60,279 bases of DNA from Eubacteriaceae bacterium (GCA_030156895.1 JASGLP010000011.1:1-60279), one strand, 5' to 3'; shown: positions 43,388 through 53,955, counted from the first letter of the stretch. Numbers and translations: made by a program. The notes: generated by a model not told the origin, from the letters alone.

Positions 43388-43418
43388 ACAAAAAAGAGCA
43401 GAGGCCATCTGCTCTTTA
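43388..43418 (-). terminator. Intrinsic terminator after ilvC
   Basis: Minus strand: AAAGAGCAGA-TGGCC-TCTGCTCTTT then TTTT, just past the ilvC stop and before leuA. Confidence 0.75.
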
Positions 43419-43428
43419 AACTGGTTAA

Positions 43429-44424
<996 letters not shown>

Positions 44425-44529
44425 TTAATTTCCTCCTTGAAATCTAAAGCTTAATTTATATAAAATGATCGCCGGTCTCAACCGGGTCGATTTTTATATG
44501 CCTGTTTTGGGGATTTTCTGGTTCGTAGA

Positions 44530-44810
44530 TACAAAAAAACCGCCTCTGAAAAAACAGAGGCGGATAAATCCACGGTACCACTCTTATGCAAAATAACCTC
44601 ACAGTTATTCTCTCTTCAGGTCAAGATAATCCTTAACCATAGTCGTTTAACGTTGACACCCAATGGGTACGGCTTTCCCTACTCACATCAAAGATCCTTT
44701 CAGGTCAGCAGCTCGCAAGTGAGTATTACATACCATTGTTTATTGGATTCACACCATACTCCAACTCTCTGAAAATCAATTGACGGTATCTTTCTCTTGG
44801 TCATCGCTGT
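44530..44810 (-). promoter_or_regulatory. T-box riboswitch leader of ilvC, probable Leu specifier
   Basis: On the minus strand, stem I features appear first (AGAGAGTTGG ... GTGTGAATCCAA), then GTAATACTCACTTGCGAG, where CTC (44721-44723) is the best candidate specifier, a Leu codon. The conserved T-box AGAGTGGTACCGTGG is at 44570-44584, followed by a strong terminator CCGCCTCTG ... CAGAGGCGG and a T-run (44532-44563). Uncharged tRNA-Leu would favour antitermination. The specifier call is less certain than the T-box itself. Confidence 0.88.
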
Positions 44811-44924
44811 TCAATTCTTTTATTTGAGTCATTATATCGATTTATAAGGTCTTTGTCAATGCCTTATTTTTTTGATATCGGTTTCCAAAATGATTTGTTT
44901 TGGCCGGCTTCAAGCTGCTACGAT

Positions 44925-45395
44925 TTAACGTCGTTTTTTAAAAAAAGATTGCATCAAGGCCTTGCATTCTTCTTCGAGGATGCCCCCGTAAATTTGCATT
45001 GATGGATAATAATCAGGATGCTTTTCGATTTTAAAAGCCGATTCAATGCCCCCGGTCTGCCATTCATTGACACCAAAAACCAGAAAAGGTATCCGAGCCT
45101 GTAAAATTGCCGTCGTGCACATGAGACAAGGTTCGGCCGTAACAAACAGCTTACCCCGCTCGAGTCGCCAGTTCCCGAGTTTTTGTGAGGCTTCCCGAAT
45201 CACCAGCATTTCCGCATGCGCGGTCGGATCATTTAGGCTTTCTTTTAAATTATGCGCAGCCGCGAGAACTTTCTCTTCCCAAACGAAAACTGCCCCAATC
45301 GGCACCTCACCTCTATCATAGCCTATTTGACCCATTTTAACCGCCTGTTTCATATAGGTCTGTAAAACAGTTGTTGTTCCACCTTTATTGATCAT
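44925..45395 (-). CDS. tadA: tRNA-specific adenosine deaminase TadA
   Basis: Converts A34 to inosine in tRNA-Arg. 156 residues with zinc motifs HAEMLVIREAS and EPCLMCTTAILQARI, and catalytic Glu in HAEM. The first ATG lacks a clear ribosome binding site; a later Met (MKQAVKMGQIGYDRGEVPIG) could be the true start, giving about 142 residues. Confidence 0.9.
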   Translation of the reverse strand: MINKGGTTTVLQTYMKQAVKMGQIGYDRGEVPIGAVFVWEEKVLAAAHNLKESLNDPTAHAEMLVIREASQKLGNWRLERGKLFVTAEPCLMCTTAILQARIPFLVFGVNEWQTGGIESAFKIEKHPDYYPSMQIYGGILEEECKALMQSFFKKRR

Positions 45396-45514
45396 TCACT
45401 AACCCATCCGTCTTTTAATGGTAGACATAGCTTGGTAATTATCCTGCCCCATTGATCAGCACCAATTGGCTGTAATGATACCGACTGTTCTTTAAATCCA
45501 CACTTTTAAGTATT

Positions 45515-46726
45515 TTATGAAATCATCGCCAGCACGCTCACCCCCTGTTGGATCGCGTATTGATACTTCTGATAAAGCTCAATCTCGTCGATTGCCAAAG
45601 CCTGGCTTAAATTCTCAACCTCCGGCCAATCTCCTTTTTCGTATGCTATCATCAGGTGCAAGGTTGGATAAAGGGCGCCATCCTGCTCAATCAGCGCTGA
45701 CTTTATCACATCAGGTATGACCATGTCAGTCAGGGCTTCCTCAATACTTTGATCAAGAATCCCATCAAGACAGGAAAACAAGCCCATCAGATAGGCGTGA
45801 TGCTGACAGGATTTGGGCATTTGCATCAAATCCGATAATTCCTGGGCAAAATGACTTCTGAAAATGGACAATTTCATCAGCTCCAGGGGTTTATCCTTGG
45901 CCAGATCCTGAAGCATCAGGGTTGTCAGCCACCGTTCAATTTCGTCAAGGCCCATATAGGCCAAAGCCGTTTTAATAGATTTTAACTGATTCTTGCCGGA
46001 ACGGGCGCTGACCATTCGCATGATTCTATAACTAAGCAGGACATCCATCTGAATTTGTTCCGCCAGCTTTTCATATGAGGGGTCATCCTGGTGTAATTCT
46101 GATATCAATCGAAAATACTGCAGTTTAGTCGGTGACTTACTGCAAGATTGCCCCGCAATCAGAGGTTTACTGAAAAAATACCCCTGAAACAATTGAAAAC
46201 CAAGAGTCTTTGCTTGTAAATATTCCTGTTGTGTTTCAACTTTTTCTGCTAACAGCGTTTTACCAAGTTTTTTCGCTTCGAATATTTCCTGGTGAATCGT
46301 ATTTAGCGGGGTCGCCATCAGGTCAAATTTAATGATGTCTGCGTAAGGCACCAGTGGGTAGCTATTAAAATCCGCATCAAAATCATCAAGGGCAATCCGA
46401 TAACCTTTTTCCTTAACAGCTTTAATGCGCGCGATGAGAGCCTGGTCCACGACGACACTTTCAAGTATTTCCACCACCATATGACCAGGATCGATGAGTT
46501 CCAGGGCATCTGAATGAATAAACTCCTGATCAAAATTAATAAAGGCCTGCTTGTTTTCGACAAGCTGTGAGACACCGGCTTCATACAAACCCAATAAAAC
46601 CGAAGCACTGGCGGCTTGGGCACTTTGCCCATCAAATCCGGTGGACTTTTGGCCCTGTCTGAACAATAACTCATACCCAAAAACATTCAAGCCCTCATCA
46701 AAAATTGGCTGTCTGGCGATAAACAT
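45515..46726 (-). CDS. EAL-HDOD signalling protein (YuxH-like)
   Basis: 403 residues. The N-terminal EAL-like domain opens MFIARQPIFDEGLNVFGYEL (YELLFR replaces EAL, so catalysis is doubtful) and contains IALDDFDADFNS and KVETQQEYLQAKTLGFQLFQ. The C-terminal HDOD domain spans residues 200-380 (LMGLFSCLDGILDQSIEEAL). Such proteins bind or sense cyclic di-GMP in motility and stress control. Single gene; good ribosome binding site GGAGGAATT. Confidence 0.88.
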   Translation of the reverse strand: MFIARQPIFDEGLNVFGYELLFRQGQKSTGFDGQSAQAASASVLLGLYEAGVSQLVENKQAFINFDQEFIHSDALELIDPGHMVVEILESVVVDQALIARIKAVKEKGYRIALDDFDADFNSYPLVPYADIIKFDLMATPLNTIHQEIFEAKKLGKTLLAEKVETQQEYLQAKTLGFQLFQGYFFSKPLIAGQSCSKSPTKLQYFRLISELHQDDPSYEKLAEQIQMDVLLSYRIMRMVSARSGKNQLKSIKTALAYMGLDEIERWLTTLMLQDLAKDKPLELMKLSIFRSHFAQELSDLMQMPKSCQHHAYLMGLFSCLDGILDQSIEEALTDMVIPDVIKSALIEQDGALYPTLHLMIAYEKGDWPEVENLSQALAIDEIELYQKYQYAIQQGVSVLAMIS

Positions 46727-46965
46727 ATAAATTCCTCCATTAAGCGACTGTCATTACATTTTGCGTCATTATATTTTCGCATAGGATTATTCTAACACCC
46801 GATCAGGAATTGTTCAAGTTTAAGTAACAGTAAATTTACGACTTTTTAACTTGTATATAATTTTATAATGAATAAGAAATTTTGGCCTCGGACTGAATAT
46901 TTGACTAAATAAATTTAAGAGAAATACTATTTGACCGGCAGACCACTGCCAGCTTGTCCAGTCAA
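46727..46965. other. Gap upstream of the EAL-HDOD gene
   Basis: About 240 bp, AT-rich, presumably holding the EAL-HDOD promoter (minus strand). No gene. Confidence 0.3.
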
Positions 46966-47011
46966 GCAAAAAATCTCCCCTGTCAGCAGATGATCTGCCG
47001 CCGGGGAGATT
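46966..47011 (-). terminator. Strong intrinsic terminator after the ECF S-component gene
   Basis: Minus strand: AATCTCCCCGGCGGCAGAT ... ATCTGCTGACAGGGGAGATT then TTTTTT, a long stem with one mismatch bulge. Confidence 0.85.
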
Positions 47012-47035
47012 ATTATTTAGTTCATATTATTAGTT

Positions 47036-47665
47036 TTACAATAAAGCCGGTTTTTGCGTTATTTTCAATAAAACTTTACATACCGCCACCGTCAGAATAC
47101 CTGCAACAATCGCTTCCGGCACACCATTAATGGCAATAACTGACAGGATCACCGTGTACAGACCTGAAAAATCAGTCTCTTTAACCGACGCATAGCTTTC
47201 GCCAAAGAAGAGATAAATCATATTCATAACCAACAAGGTGTTGGTTAATGATCCCGCGACACCCGCAACTCCTAGCGCCAAGCCATCGTTATCTTTGAAT
47301 TTTTTCATTCCCTTATAAACATAATGGGGTACGATGCCCACCAGGATTCGCGGAACAAAACAGATAATCAGACTTAAAAAATTTCCGGAATAAGTTCCCA
47401 GTGAATAAAAGGGAGTAAATACAAATGATGTAACCGTCGGATTAAAAGTGCTTTTGATAAAACTGGTCAGTCCAAAAGCAAAACCCAGAACCCCGCCATA
47501 TACCGGTCCCATTAGAATACTGCCGATAATTACCGGCACATGTATGGTGGTCGCACTGGTGAAGCCAAGGGGGATGTAACCCAAAAACGGTGTTACTGCC
47601 ATCAACACAATAATCGCCACAAAAAAGGACAGCTTGACCAGATCACTGGTCTTTGAATTTCTCAT
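47036..47665 (-). CDS. ECF transporter S component, probably for pantothenate
   Basis: 209 residues with about six hydrophobic helices (LSFFVAIIVLMAVTPFLGYI, IHVPVIIGSILMGPVYGGVL, FGLTSFIKSTFNP). It has the layout of vitamin-binding S components that use a shared ECF energy module. ATG at 47665 with AGGAGGTAAG. It is divergent from coaBC, the next step of coenzyme A synthesis, which suggests pantothenate as substrate; this is context, not motif, evidence. Confidence 0.85.
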   Translation of the reverse strand: MRNSKTSDLVKLSFFVAIIVLMAVTPFLGYIPLGFTSATTIHVPVIIGSILMGPVYGGVLGFAFGLTSFIKSTFNPTVTSFVFTPFYSLGTYSGNFLSLIICFVPRILVGIVPHYVYKGMKKFKDNDGLALGVAGVAGSLTNTLLVMNMIYLFFGESYASVKETDFSGLYTVILSVIAINGVPEAIVAGILTVAVCKVLLKITQKPALL

Positions 47666-47755
47666 TTTCTTACCTCCTGCTATCGTTCCAATCAAGTCGG
47701 ATACAATGCATTATTATTATAACATCATTTTATAAAATTTCAAGGTAAAGATCTA

Positions 47756-47784
47756 TTTACCCTGCCACATCCCTTTGCTATAAT
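47756..47784 (+). promoter_or_regulatory. Promoter of coaBC
   Basis: TTTACC, 17-nt spacer, TATAAT, 30 bp before the coaBC ATG. Confidence 0.6.
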
Positions 47785-47813
47785 AGATTAAAACCGACTA
47801 ATCGAGGGAAAAT

Positions 47814-49016
47814 ATGAAATCATTACTAAAAGATAAAACAGTTGTTCTCGGCATCACCGGCTCTATCGCCGCATATAAAATGGCCAACGTCGCCAGTCAG
47901 CTTGTGAAAATGGGCTGTAACGTGCAAGTCATTATGACCAAAAACGCCCAGGAATTTATTTCGCCGCTGGTCTTTGAAACACTGACTGGACAGAAATGCA
48001 TTGTTGATACTTTCGACCGACATGTCAGCTATGATGTGGCCCATATCTCACTGGCCAAGCGCGCTGACCTCTTTATGGTGGCTCCGGCTTCAGCCAATGT
48101 GATTGGTAAAATCGCCGGTGGCATTGCTGATGATATGCTGACCACGACTATTATGGCCTGTCGCTGTCCCAAGCTGATAGCCCCCGCCATGAATACCGCC
48201 ATGTTCGAAAACCCTTTTGTCCAGGAGAATCTAAAAAAACTGATCACCCATCACTACAAAGTCATCAGTCCGGCAAGCGGTATTCTGGCCTGCAAAGATG
48301 TAGGCGCCGGTAAGCTGCCGGAAGAATCCCTTCTGGTCGAACATATCATCCGCGAGATTGCTTATCCCAAAGACCTGGCCGGCCAAAATGTTCTGGTGAC
48401 TGCTGGCCCAACCTGTGAAGCCATCGATCCAGTGCGCTATATCAGCAATCATTCCAGCGGCAAAATGGGCTACGCCATCGCCAGAGCCGCCATGTTAAGA
48501 GGGGCTGATGTAACCCTGATTTCCGGTAAAACCGCCCTCGCACCGCCGCCTTTTGTGCAGCTTATCTCTGTCTTTTCCGCCAGCGAAATGCTTCATGCTG
48601 TCATGGAGCATTTTGAAAAAACCGATATCACCATCAAAGCCGCTGCTGTAGCGGACTTTAAACCAGCCGAGTATGCTGACCATAAAATCAAAAAGAATGA
48701 AGCCCAAGCTGAAATCACCCTAGTTCCAACCATCGATATTTTAAAAACGCTGGGCCAGAAAAAACGTCATGATCAGTTTCTCTGTGGCTTCTCCATGGAA
48801 ACTCGCGATATGATTGAAAACACCATGACAAAACTTCGTAAAAAAAATGTCAACATGATGATCGCCAATAATCTTAAAGAGAGCGGTGCCGGTTTTAATA
48901 CCTCAACCAATCGCGTCACCATCATCACTGCTGACCACACCAAAGAATTGCCGCTGATGTCCAAGGGGGATGTCGCCCACAAAATTCTTGACGCAATTCT
49001 TAACGCAAGACAATGA
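47814..49016 (+). CDS. coaBC: Bifunctional phosphopantothenoylcysteine decarboxylase / phosphopantothenate-cysteine ligase
   Basis: Two consecutive steps of coenzyme A synthesis in one protein of 400 residues. CoaC half: VLGITGSIAAYKMANVASQL, catalytic His in SYDVAHISLAKRADL, and substrate clamp APAMNTAMFENPF. CoaB half: TAGPTCEAIDPVRYISNHSS, AVADFKPAEYADHKIKK. Its stop overlaps the next start (ATGA). Confidence 0.95.
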   Translation: MKSLLKDKTVVLGITGSIAAYKMANVASQLVKMGCNVQVIMTKNAQEFISPLVFETLTGQKCIVDTFDRHVSYDVAHISLAKRADLFMVAPASANVIGKIAGGIADDMLTTTIMACRCPKLIAPAMNTAMFENPFVQENLKKLITHHYKVISPASGILACKDVGAGKLPEESLLVEHIIREIAYPKDLAGQNVLVTAGPTCEAIDPVRYISNHSSGKMGYAIARAAMLRGADVTLISGKTALAPPPFVQLISVFSASEMLHAVMEHFEKTDITIKAAAVADFKPAEYADHKIKKNEAQAEITLVPTIDILKTLGQKKRHDQFLCGFSMETRDMIENTMTKLRKKNVNMMIANNLKESGAGFNTSTNRVTIITADHTKELPLMSKGDVAHKILDAILNARQ

Positions 49017-49783
49017 CACTATCGGAAATCGGCCATATCGCAATGGAAATGGGCACCCTCCTATTATCAAGCGGTGCTGAAACCTATCGGGTTGAAGAAT
49101 CAATTTCTCGTGTCTGTCTGTCACTGGGTGTTAAGGAAGCCGAGATTTTTGTCATCCCGTCAACGATTATTATTTATCTTCGCAAAAGCGGCGATGAAGC
49201 CATCACCCGCACCCGCCGCATTCATCACCGCGCCATTGACCTGACCACGGTTGACCAAATCAACGATTTATCAAGACGATTAGGCCGGGAAAAACTCAGC
49301 TATTTGGAAATTATCAAAGAAATCGAAACGATTCGGGCCATTCCCGAATACCCACTTTTTCTGCAGATTTTTTCGACTGGCTTTGCGGCCTTTATGTTTG
49401 CTCTTTTCTTCAATGCCACCATTAAAAATAGTCTCTTTGCCTTTATGATCGGCATTATGATTGATCTGCAAATCCGCTATATGGCAAAATTCGAGACCAA
49501 CCGCTTTTTTATGACCGTTATTGCCGGAATGCTGATCTCAACCGTTGCGGTGGTCGTCACTTTGCTGGGCTTTACCGACAGCTTTAACACCATTATTATC
49601 GGTTCAATTATGCCGCTGGTACCGGGACTAGCCATCACTCAGTCGCTGCGGGATGTTATTGCCGGCGATTACCTGGCTGGTATTACTAAAGGTCTTGAGG
49701 CCTGTTTAATCGCTGCTGCCATTGCGATTGGAATTGCGATTCCAATCAGCTTTTTTCATTCAATATTGGGGGTGATCATTTGA
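49013..49783 (+). CDS. Threonine/serine exporter, ThrE N-terminal-type subunit
   Basis: 256 residues. Soluble N-terminal part with GTLLLSSGAETYRVEESISR and the RTRRIHHRAIDLTTVDQIND segment, then five membrane helices. This is the DUF1212/ThrE N-terminal family, which works with a short partner for the other half. It overlaps coaBC upstream and the partner downstream. Confidence 0.9.
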   Translation: MTLSEIGHIAMEMGTLLLSSGAETYRVEESISRVCLSLGVKEAEIFVIPSTIIIYLRKSGDEAITRTRRIHHRAIDLTTVDQINDLSRRLGREKLSYLEIIKEIETIRAIPEYPLFLQIFSTGFAAFMFALFFNATIKNSLFAFMIGIMIDLQIRYMAKFETNRFFMTVIAGMLISTVAVVVTLLGFTDSFNTIIIGSIMPLVPGLAITQSLRDVIAGDYLAGITKGLEACLIAAAIAIGIAIPISFFHSILGVII

Positions 49784-50232
49784 ATTTCATAACTTGTCTT
49801 TACGCCTTTGGCGGCTCACTGGCTTTTGCAATTCTCATGAACATCCCTAAAAACAAACTTGTTCTGGCCGCATTTGGCGGTTTTATTGCCCAGTTCACTT
49901 TTATCCTGGGACATCTTTATTTTGACTCGACCGTTATCAGCTGTTTTCTGGCTACCCTGTCGCTAGCCTTTTATTCCGAGGTTATGGCCAGACAAACAGC
50001 TTCACCCGCAACGATTTATCTGGTTGTTTCCCTGATTCCACTGGTTCCGGGATCTAGTATTTATTACACAATGCTCTATTTTGTACAAGGTGATACTCAG
50101 ACTGGCATTGAGACAGGTCTTTACACCCTGGCTATTGCTGGCGCATTATCGATGGGGATCATTATTGTCTCCTCAACTTCAAAACTGATTCATCGTATTA
50201 ATCAAAAAAGAAATACTTCACAAGTTAAATAA
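49780..50232 (+). CDS. Threonine/serine exporter, ThrE C-terminal-type subunit
   Basis: 150 residues, four to five helices, with FGGSLAFAILMNIPKNKLVL and SLIPLVPGSSIYYTMLYFVQ, the DUF3815/ThrE_2 pattern. Start TTG at 49780 overlapping the partner's stop. Together the two form a split ThrE exporter; the substrate is inferred from family. Link with coaBC is positional. Confidence 0.88.
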   Translation: MNFITCLYAFGGSLAFAILMNIPKNKLVLAAFGGFIAQFTFILGHLYFDSTVISCFLATLSLAFYSEVMARQTASPATIYLVVSLIPLVPGSSIYYTMLYFVQGDTQTGIETGLYTLAIAGALSMGIIIVSSTSKLIHRINQKRNTSQVK

Positions 50233-50272
50233 AGGCTTTAGTAAAACGGAATTTTCTGTTTTACTAAAGCCT
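50233..50272. terminator. Bidirectional terminator
   Basis: AGGCTTTAGTAAAAC and GTTTTACTAAAGCCT form a 15-bp perfect stem between convergent thrE-type and usp genes, with T-rich flank. Confidence 0.75.
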
Positions 50273-50276
50273 CATT

Positions 50277-50684
50277 TTATATTTCCGGTACAATCACAAC
50301 AATACACTTGGCATACTTAACAACATAAGTCGAAACCGATCCAATCATTTGCAGAAATCCATGGCGCGTTGATTTCGTCATGATAATAATATCTGTATAA
50401 TGTTCTTCAGCATAATTCAGAATTTCTTCCCCCGGTTTCCCGGTCAAGAGATCACAATTGACCTCAAACCCTTCAAGTCCTTTGGCCGCTTCTAAAAGAA
50501 CGGGCATGACTTCCGCTCGCGCTGATTCATACTTTTCTTCTGAAAGAATTTCATCCATATCTTCACTAACCATAATCAGATCAATCGTGACCATATTCGG
50601 TTGATAAAGACTCTTAACCAGTTCAATTGATTTGAGACTTCTTTCACTGCCATCAATAGGCAGCAATAATCGTTTAATCTTCAT
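50277..50684 (-). CDS. Universal stress protein (single domain)
   Basis: 135 residues: IKRLLLPIDGSERSLKSIEL start, and the C-terminal nucleotide-binding motif MTKSTRHGFLQMIGSVSTYV (G-x2-G-x9-G-S/T form, slightly altered). ATP-binding UspA fold is likely. Ribosome binding site AAGGAG. Confidence 0.9.
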   Translation of the reverse strand: MKIKRLLLPIDGSERSLKSIELVKSLYQPNMVTIDLIMVSEDMDEILSEEKYESARAEVMPVLLEAAKGLEGFEVNCDLLTGKPGEEILNYAEEHYTDIIIMTKSTRHGFLQMIGSVSTYVVKYAKCIVVIVPEI

Positions 50685-50890
50685 GCTGTAAGCAACTCCT
50701 TATATTTCTTAATCTATAACACCATCATACATTTTCTGTGCATTACTGAAATTGGCACTTTGTCAAATGGTAATATTTTCAAAACTTTTAGTTGATAAGA
50801 TTATAATTCTTTTCAAACATCTATATTAAATTTAGTTTCGATCTCTTTATCCAAAATTTAAAGAATCCTGCAAATTGATAGACTAAGCGT

Positions 50891-51811
50891 TTAATTTAAA
50901 AATCCATCAATAATTTTCGCTTCTGCCTCAGCTTCTGAAAGTCCCAGAGTCATCAGTTTGATCATCTGATCACCGGCAATTTTTCCGATCGCCGCTTCAT
51001 GAATAAGCGTCGCGTCAAGATGATTGGCCGTTATTTCCGGTATTGCTTTGACGACACCATGATCCATAATAATGGCGTCACATTCGGAATGTCCTGTACA
51101 CTTGGTATTGCCATTGATTTTTGAAATAAACGTCTGTCGGGACTGTTCTCGAGCCACCGATCGAGAAATCAGATTAACACTGGAGTCCACCCCATCCATA
51201 TCCACTTCGAAGCTGGATTCTGCAAACTGATCGCCGTGAGTCATCAGTTTTTCTTTAATGACTAATTTAGCATCATCTTTTAATTTTGCTCTAGTGATAC
51301 GTCTGGTGGAATCAACTCCCTTAATCTGGGTGGTTTCCATTTCCATATAAGACCCTTCTTCTTGAAGAATTTCTGAAACTGGATCAATTACCCGTTTACC
51401 GGTTCCGTCCCCTTCGCCGATGTGTTTTTCAACATAACGCACTTTCGAATTTTTACCCAGAAAAAAACGGTGGATGCCATTATGTTCAGAACCATCACAG
51501 GAATCGCCGGTTCCCACACCACATCCGGCAATAATTGTGACATCGGCACTTTCGCCAATATAAAAATCATTATAGACCAGATCACTGACCCCACCGCAGG
51601 TAACCAGAGCCGGAATAAAAACATTCTCTGATTTAGTATTGGGTTTAACGATAATATCAATTCCTGAGTTATCTTTTTTGCTGACAATCTCAATATTTTC
51701 GCTGGATTGTTTAGCCAGACTCTTACTATTTTCTCGAATACTGTAGGCGCCTTTAGGCATTTCATCCAGGCCGGTTACTTCTTTTAATAATTTTTTTGCA
51801 ATATCATTCAT
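50891..51811 (-). CDS. SufB/SufD-like scaffold (SmsB-type, minimal SUF)
   Basis: 306 residues: SuFBD core with VTCGGVSDLVYNDFYIGESA, CGVGTGDSCDGSEHNGIHRF, CTGHSECDAIIMDHGV, NHLDATLIHEAAIGKI. Shorter than SufB (about 470). With one ATPase gene and no SufD, SufS or SufU here, it fits the minimal SmsCB Fe-S assembly pair of anaerobes. ATG at 51811 with GGAGGCCTAAT. Starts 2 bp after the ATPase gene ends. Confidence 0.9.
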   Translation of the reverse strand: MNDIAKKLLKEVTGLDEMPKGAYSIRENSKSLAKQSSENIEIVSKKDNSGIDIIVKPNTKSENVFIPALVTCGGVSDLVYNDFYIGESADVTIIAGCGVGTGDSCDGSEHNGIHRFFLGKNSKVRYVEKHIGEGDGTGKRVIDPVSEILQEEGSYMEMETTQIKGVDSTRRITRAKLKDDAKLVIKEKLMTHGDQFAESSFEVDMDGVDSSVNLISRSVAREQSRQTFISKINGNTKCTGHSECDAIIMDHGVVKAIPEITANHLDATLIHEAAIGKIAGDQMIKLMTLGLSEAEAEAKIIDGFLN

Positions 51812-51812
51812 A

Positions 51813-52541
51813 TTAGGCCTCCAGAACATCTTGACAATTCAGACAGTTTTTAGGATCTTCACAATGCAAGAGTTCAGGTAAAACCGCTTCTTTTGCACCT
51901 CTTCTGACAATCGCGCCATCAACCATGGCAATGATCTCATCAGCCACATCAAGAATGCGCTCCTGGTGAGAAATAATAACAATCGACTTTTCCTGATCCT
52001 GATGCATACGCATAAAGACATCAATCAAGTGATTAAAACTCCATAAGTCAATTCCGGCTTCAGGCTCATCAAAAATTGAAAAGTTTGTATCCCGAGCGAT
52101 AATTGTCGCAATTTCAATTCGTTTGATTTCCCCCCCGGAAAGTCCATCATTTAATTCCCGGAAAATATAATCCTTAGCACATAGGCCTACTTCCGATAAA
52201 AACTGACTGGCTTCATGGGTGTCAATTTTTCGATTGGCAGCGATCGATATTAAATCAAACACGGTAATCCCTTTAAAACGGACGGGCTGTTGAAAACCGA
52301 AACTGATCCCCTTATTAGCCCGTTCAGTAATATTAAGATCAGTAATATCTTCGCCGTTAAAGGTAATCTTCCCTTTTGTCGGTTTCAGTACTCCAGAAAT
52401 AATTCTGGCTAATGTGGATTTGCCGCCGCCATTAGGTCCGGTTATGGCAATAAACTTTCCTTTTTCAATGGTTAAATTGACATTCTTAAGAATCTCTTTT
52501 TCATTTTCCACTTCAAAAGAGATATTCTCCAGTTTTAGCAT
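51813..52541 (-). CDS. SufC-like ABC ATPase (SmsC-type) with a C-terminal cysteine motif
   Basis: 242 residues. Walker A GPNGGGKSTLARIISG, Q-loop FGFQQPVRFKG, signature LSGGEIKRIEIATIIARD, Walker B FSIFDEPEAGIDLWSF and H-loop VIISHQERI. The C-terminus adds HCEDPKNCLNCQDVLEA, a C-x5-C-x2-C run not typical for SufC of E. coli; it may hold a cluster or metal. Partner of the scaffold gene, forming a two-gene unit. Confidence 0.92.
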   Translation of the reverse strand: MLKLENISFEVENEKEILKNVNLTIEKGKFIAITGPNGGGKSTLARIISGVLKPTKGKITFNGEDITDLNITERANKGISFGFQQPVRFKGITVFDLISIAANRKIDTHEASQFLSEVGLCAKDYIFRELNDGLSGGEIKRIEIATIIARDTNFSIFDEPEAGIDLWSFNHLIDVFMRMHQDQEKSIVIISHQERILDVADEIIAMVDGAIVRRGAKEAVLPELLHCEDPKNCLNCQDVLEA

Positions 52542-52866
52542 AGTTTCGTCCTCACTTTTTGTGTATTAATTTTATTATATCAAAACGACATAAGCTCAAT
52601 TCCATACAAAACATATTTTTTAGCTTCCAAGTAAATATTTTACCACGAATTCTTATATTTAGAAGTCTTTTAATAAGTAAATTTTGTATTTCTAAAAATT
52701 TTATTACGATATCAGAAATTTTTTTCAACTTTATAAAGGCCATTCGACTCTGCACAAAAACGATCAGATTAAAATCATGCATGCTAAAAAACAATCGCTG
52801 AAACTATATAACAATAGTACTCAGCGATTATTTGTTGGCTTAGTCTTTCAATCAATCCTGTGAGGC
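52542..52866. other. AT-rich gap between the smsCB unit and the tandem usp gene
   Basis: About 325 bp, very AT-rich. It presumably contains the smsCB promoter (minus strand). Two antiparallel 80-residue frames occur here but lack ribosome binding sites and look like low-complexity artefacts. Confidence 0.4.
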
Positions 52867-53730
52867 TCAGAATGATTCTCTGTTTGCCGGAATTAAAAGA
52901 ACTGAAACATTGGCATGGCGGGCAATATTATGGCTCACACTGCCTAAAAAGACTTGTTCCAGAAAACCTCTTCCCTGGCTCCCCATAACGACTAGTGATA
53001 CACCCTTTTGATCAATTGTTTTTAAGATTTCACCCGTTGGAGAACCCAGGGGCAGTTCAATGGATATGTCAATATCACCCAAGGCTAATAATTCTTCTTT
53101 TAGCTCCTCAAGTCTTTCCTGATCAATTCTTTTAAAATTTTCAGCCTGATCCAAGAGATAAGGATTAATCACATCTTTATCCAGTACATGCATCAAGGTG
53201 ATCTTTTTAACTCCGCATCGAATTATTTCTTTTACATATGCATAAGCAGCTCGGGCATTGTCCGAAAAATCAGTGGCATAGAGTACATGATCTAAAAGTT
53301 TAGGAGTCTCGTCTTTTTCCTCACCTGATGTGCGAATCAACAGCAAAGGTCTGATCGCATGATACATCAGTTCATAGGCAACACCACCAAACAAGGATTC
53401 CCCCAAAATCGTATGCTTAGCCGCTCCTGAGACAATCAGATTGATTTTTTCATCAATTGTGATTCGATTAATCTCTTTTTTTGAGTTTCCCGCTAATACT
53501 TTTGTCTCGACCTGAAATCCCTGATCGACTAAAATATTTTTTTGCTTTTCCAGATTTTCTGCTGTGATTTTTTGCATATATGATGCAACATCAATATTCA
53601 GGTCAGCACGATTGACACATTGCAGCAGCAGACATTCTTCAGTTCCCAAAACTTTTAAATTCTCAACCTTATCGAAGATCTCGAAAGAGTCCATTGTCAT
53701 TTCCGAAGCGATCATCATTCGTTTAAACAT
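52867..53730 (-). CDS. Tandem universal stress protein
   Basis: 287 residues with two Usp domains: residues 1-135 (FKRMMIASEMTMDSFEIFDK, IVSGAAKHTILGESLFGGVA) and 150-287 (LDHVLYATDFSDNARAAYAY, LVVMGSQGRGFLEQVFLGSV). The second keeps the complete G-x2-G-x9-G(S) ATP motif. ATG at 53730 with AGAGGAGG decides the start over a longer frame. Confidence 0.9.
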   Translation of the reverse strand: MFKRMMIASEMTMDSFEIFDKVENLKVLGTEECLLLQCVNRADLNIDVASYMQKITAENLEKQKNILVDQGFQVETKVLAGNSKKEINRITIDEKINLIVSGAAKHTILGESLFGGVAYELMYHAIRPLLLIRTSGEEKDETPKLLDHVLYATDFSDNARAAYAYVKEIIRCGVKKITLMHVLDKDVINPYLLDQAENFKRIDQERLEELKEELLALGDIDISIELPLGSPTGEILKTIDQKGVSLVVMGSQGRGFLEQVFLGSVSHNIARHANVSVLLIPANRESF

Positions 53731-53955
53731 TACTTTGCCTCCTCTATTCACATTAGTCAAAATTGCGATAGTTTTATTATTACTATACCCCATAATCAAA
53801 GCTTGCAACATATAACGAAAGCAACTTTTCAAATTTATTTCATAATTGGCGATAAAACGCCATTGCAATTTATATCATTACTTTCTATAATGATAGTATT
53901 AGCAAATAATTGAAAACGTTTTTTAATCTTTTCAAAGTGAGAGGAGAAATAACAC

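Noticed and set aside
52552-52801. Two opposite 80-residue frames in the AT-rich gap before the tandem usp gene
   Set aside because: Low-complexity composition, no ribosome binding sites, no recognisable motif.
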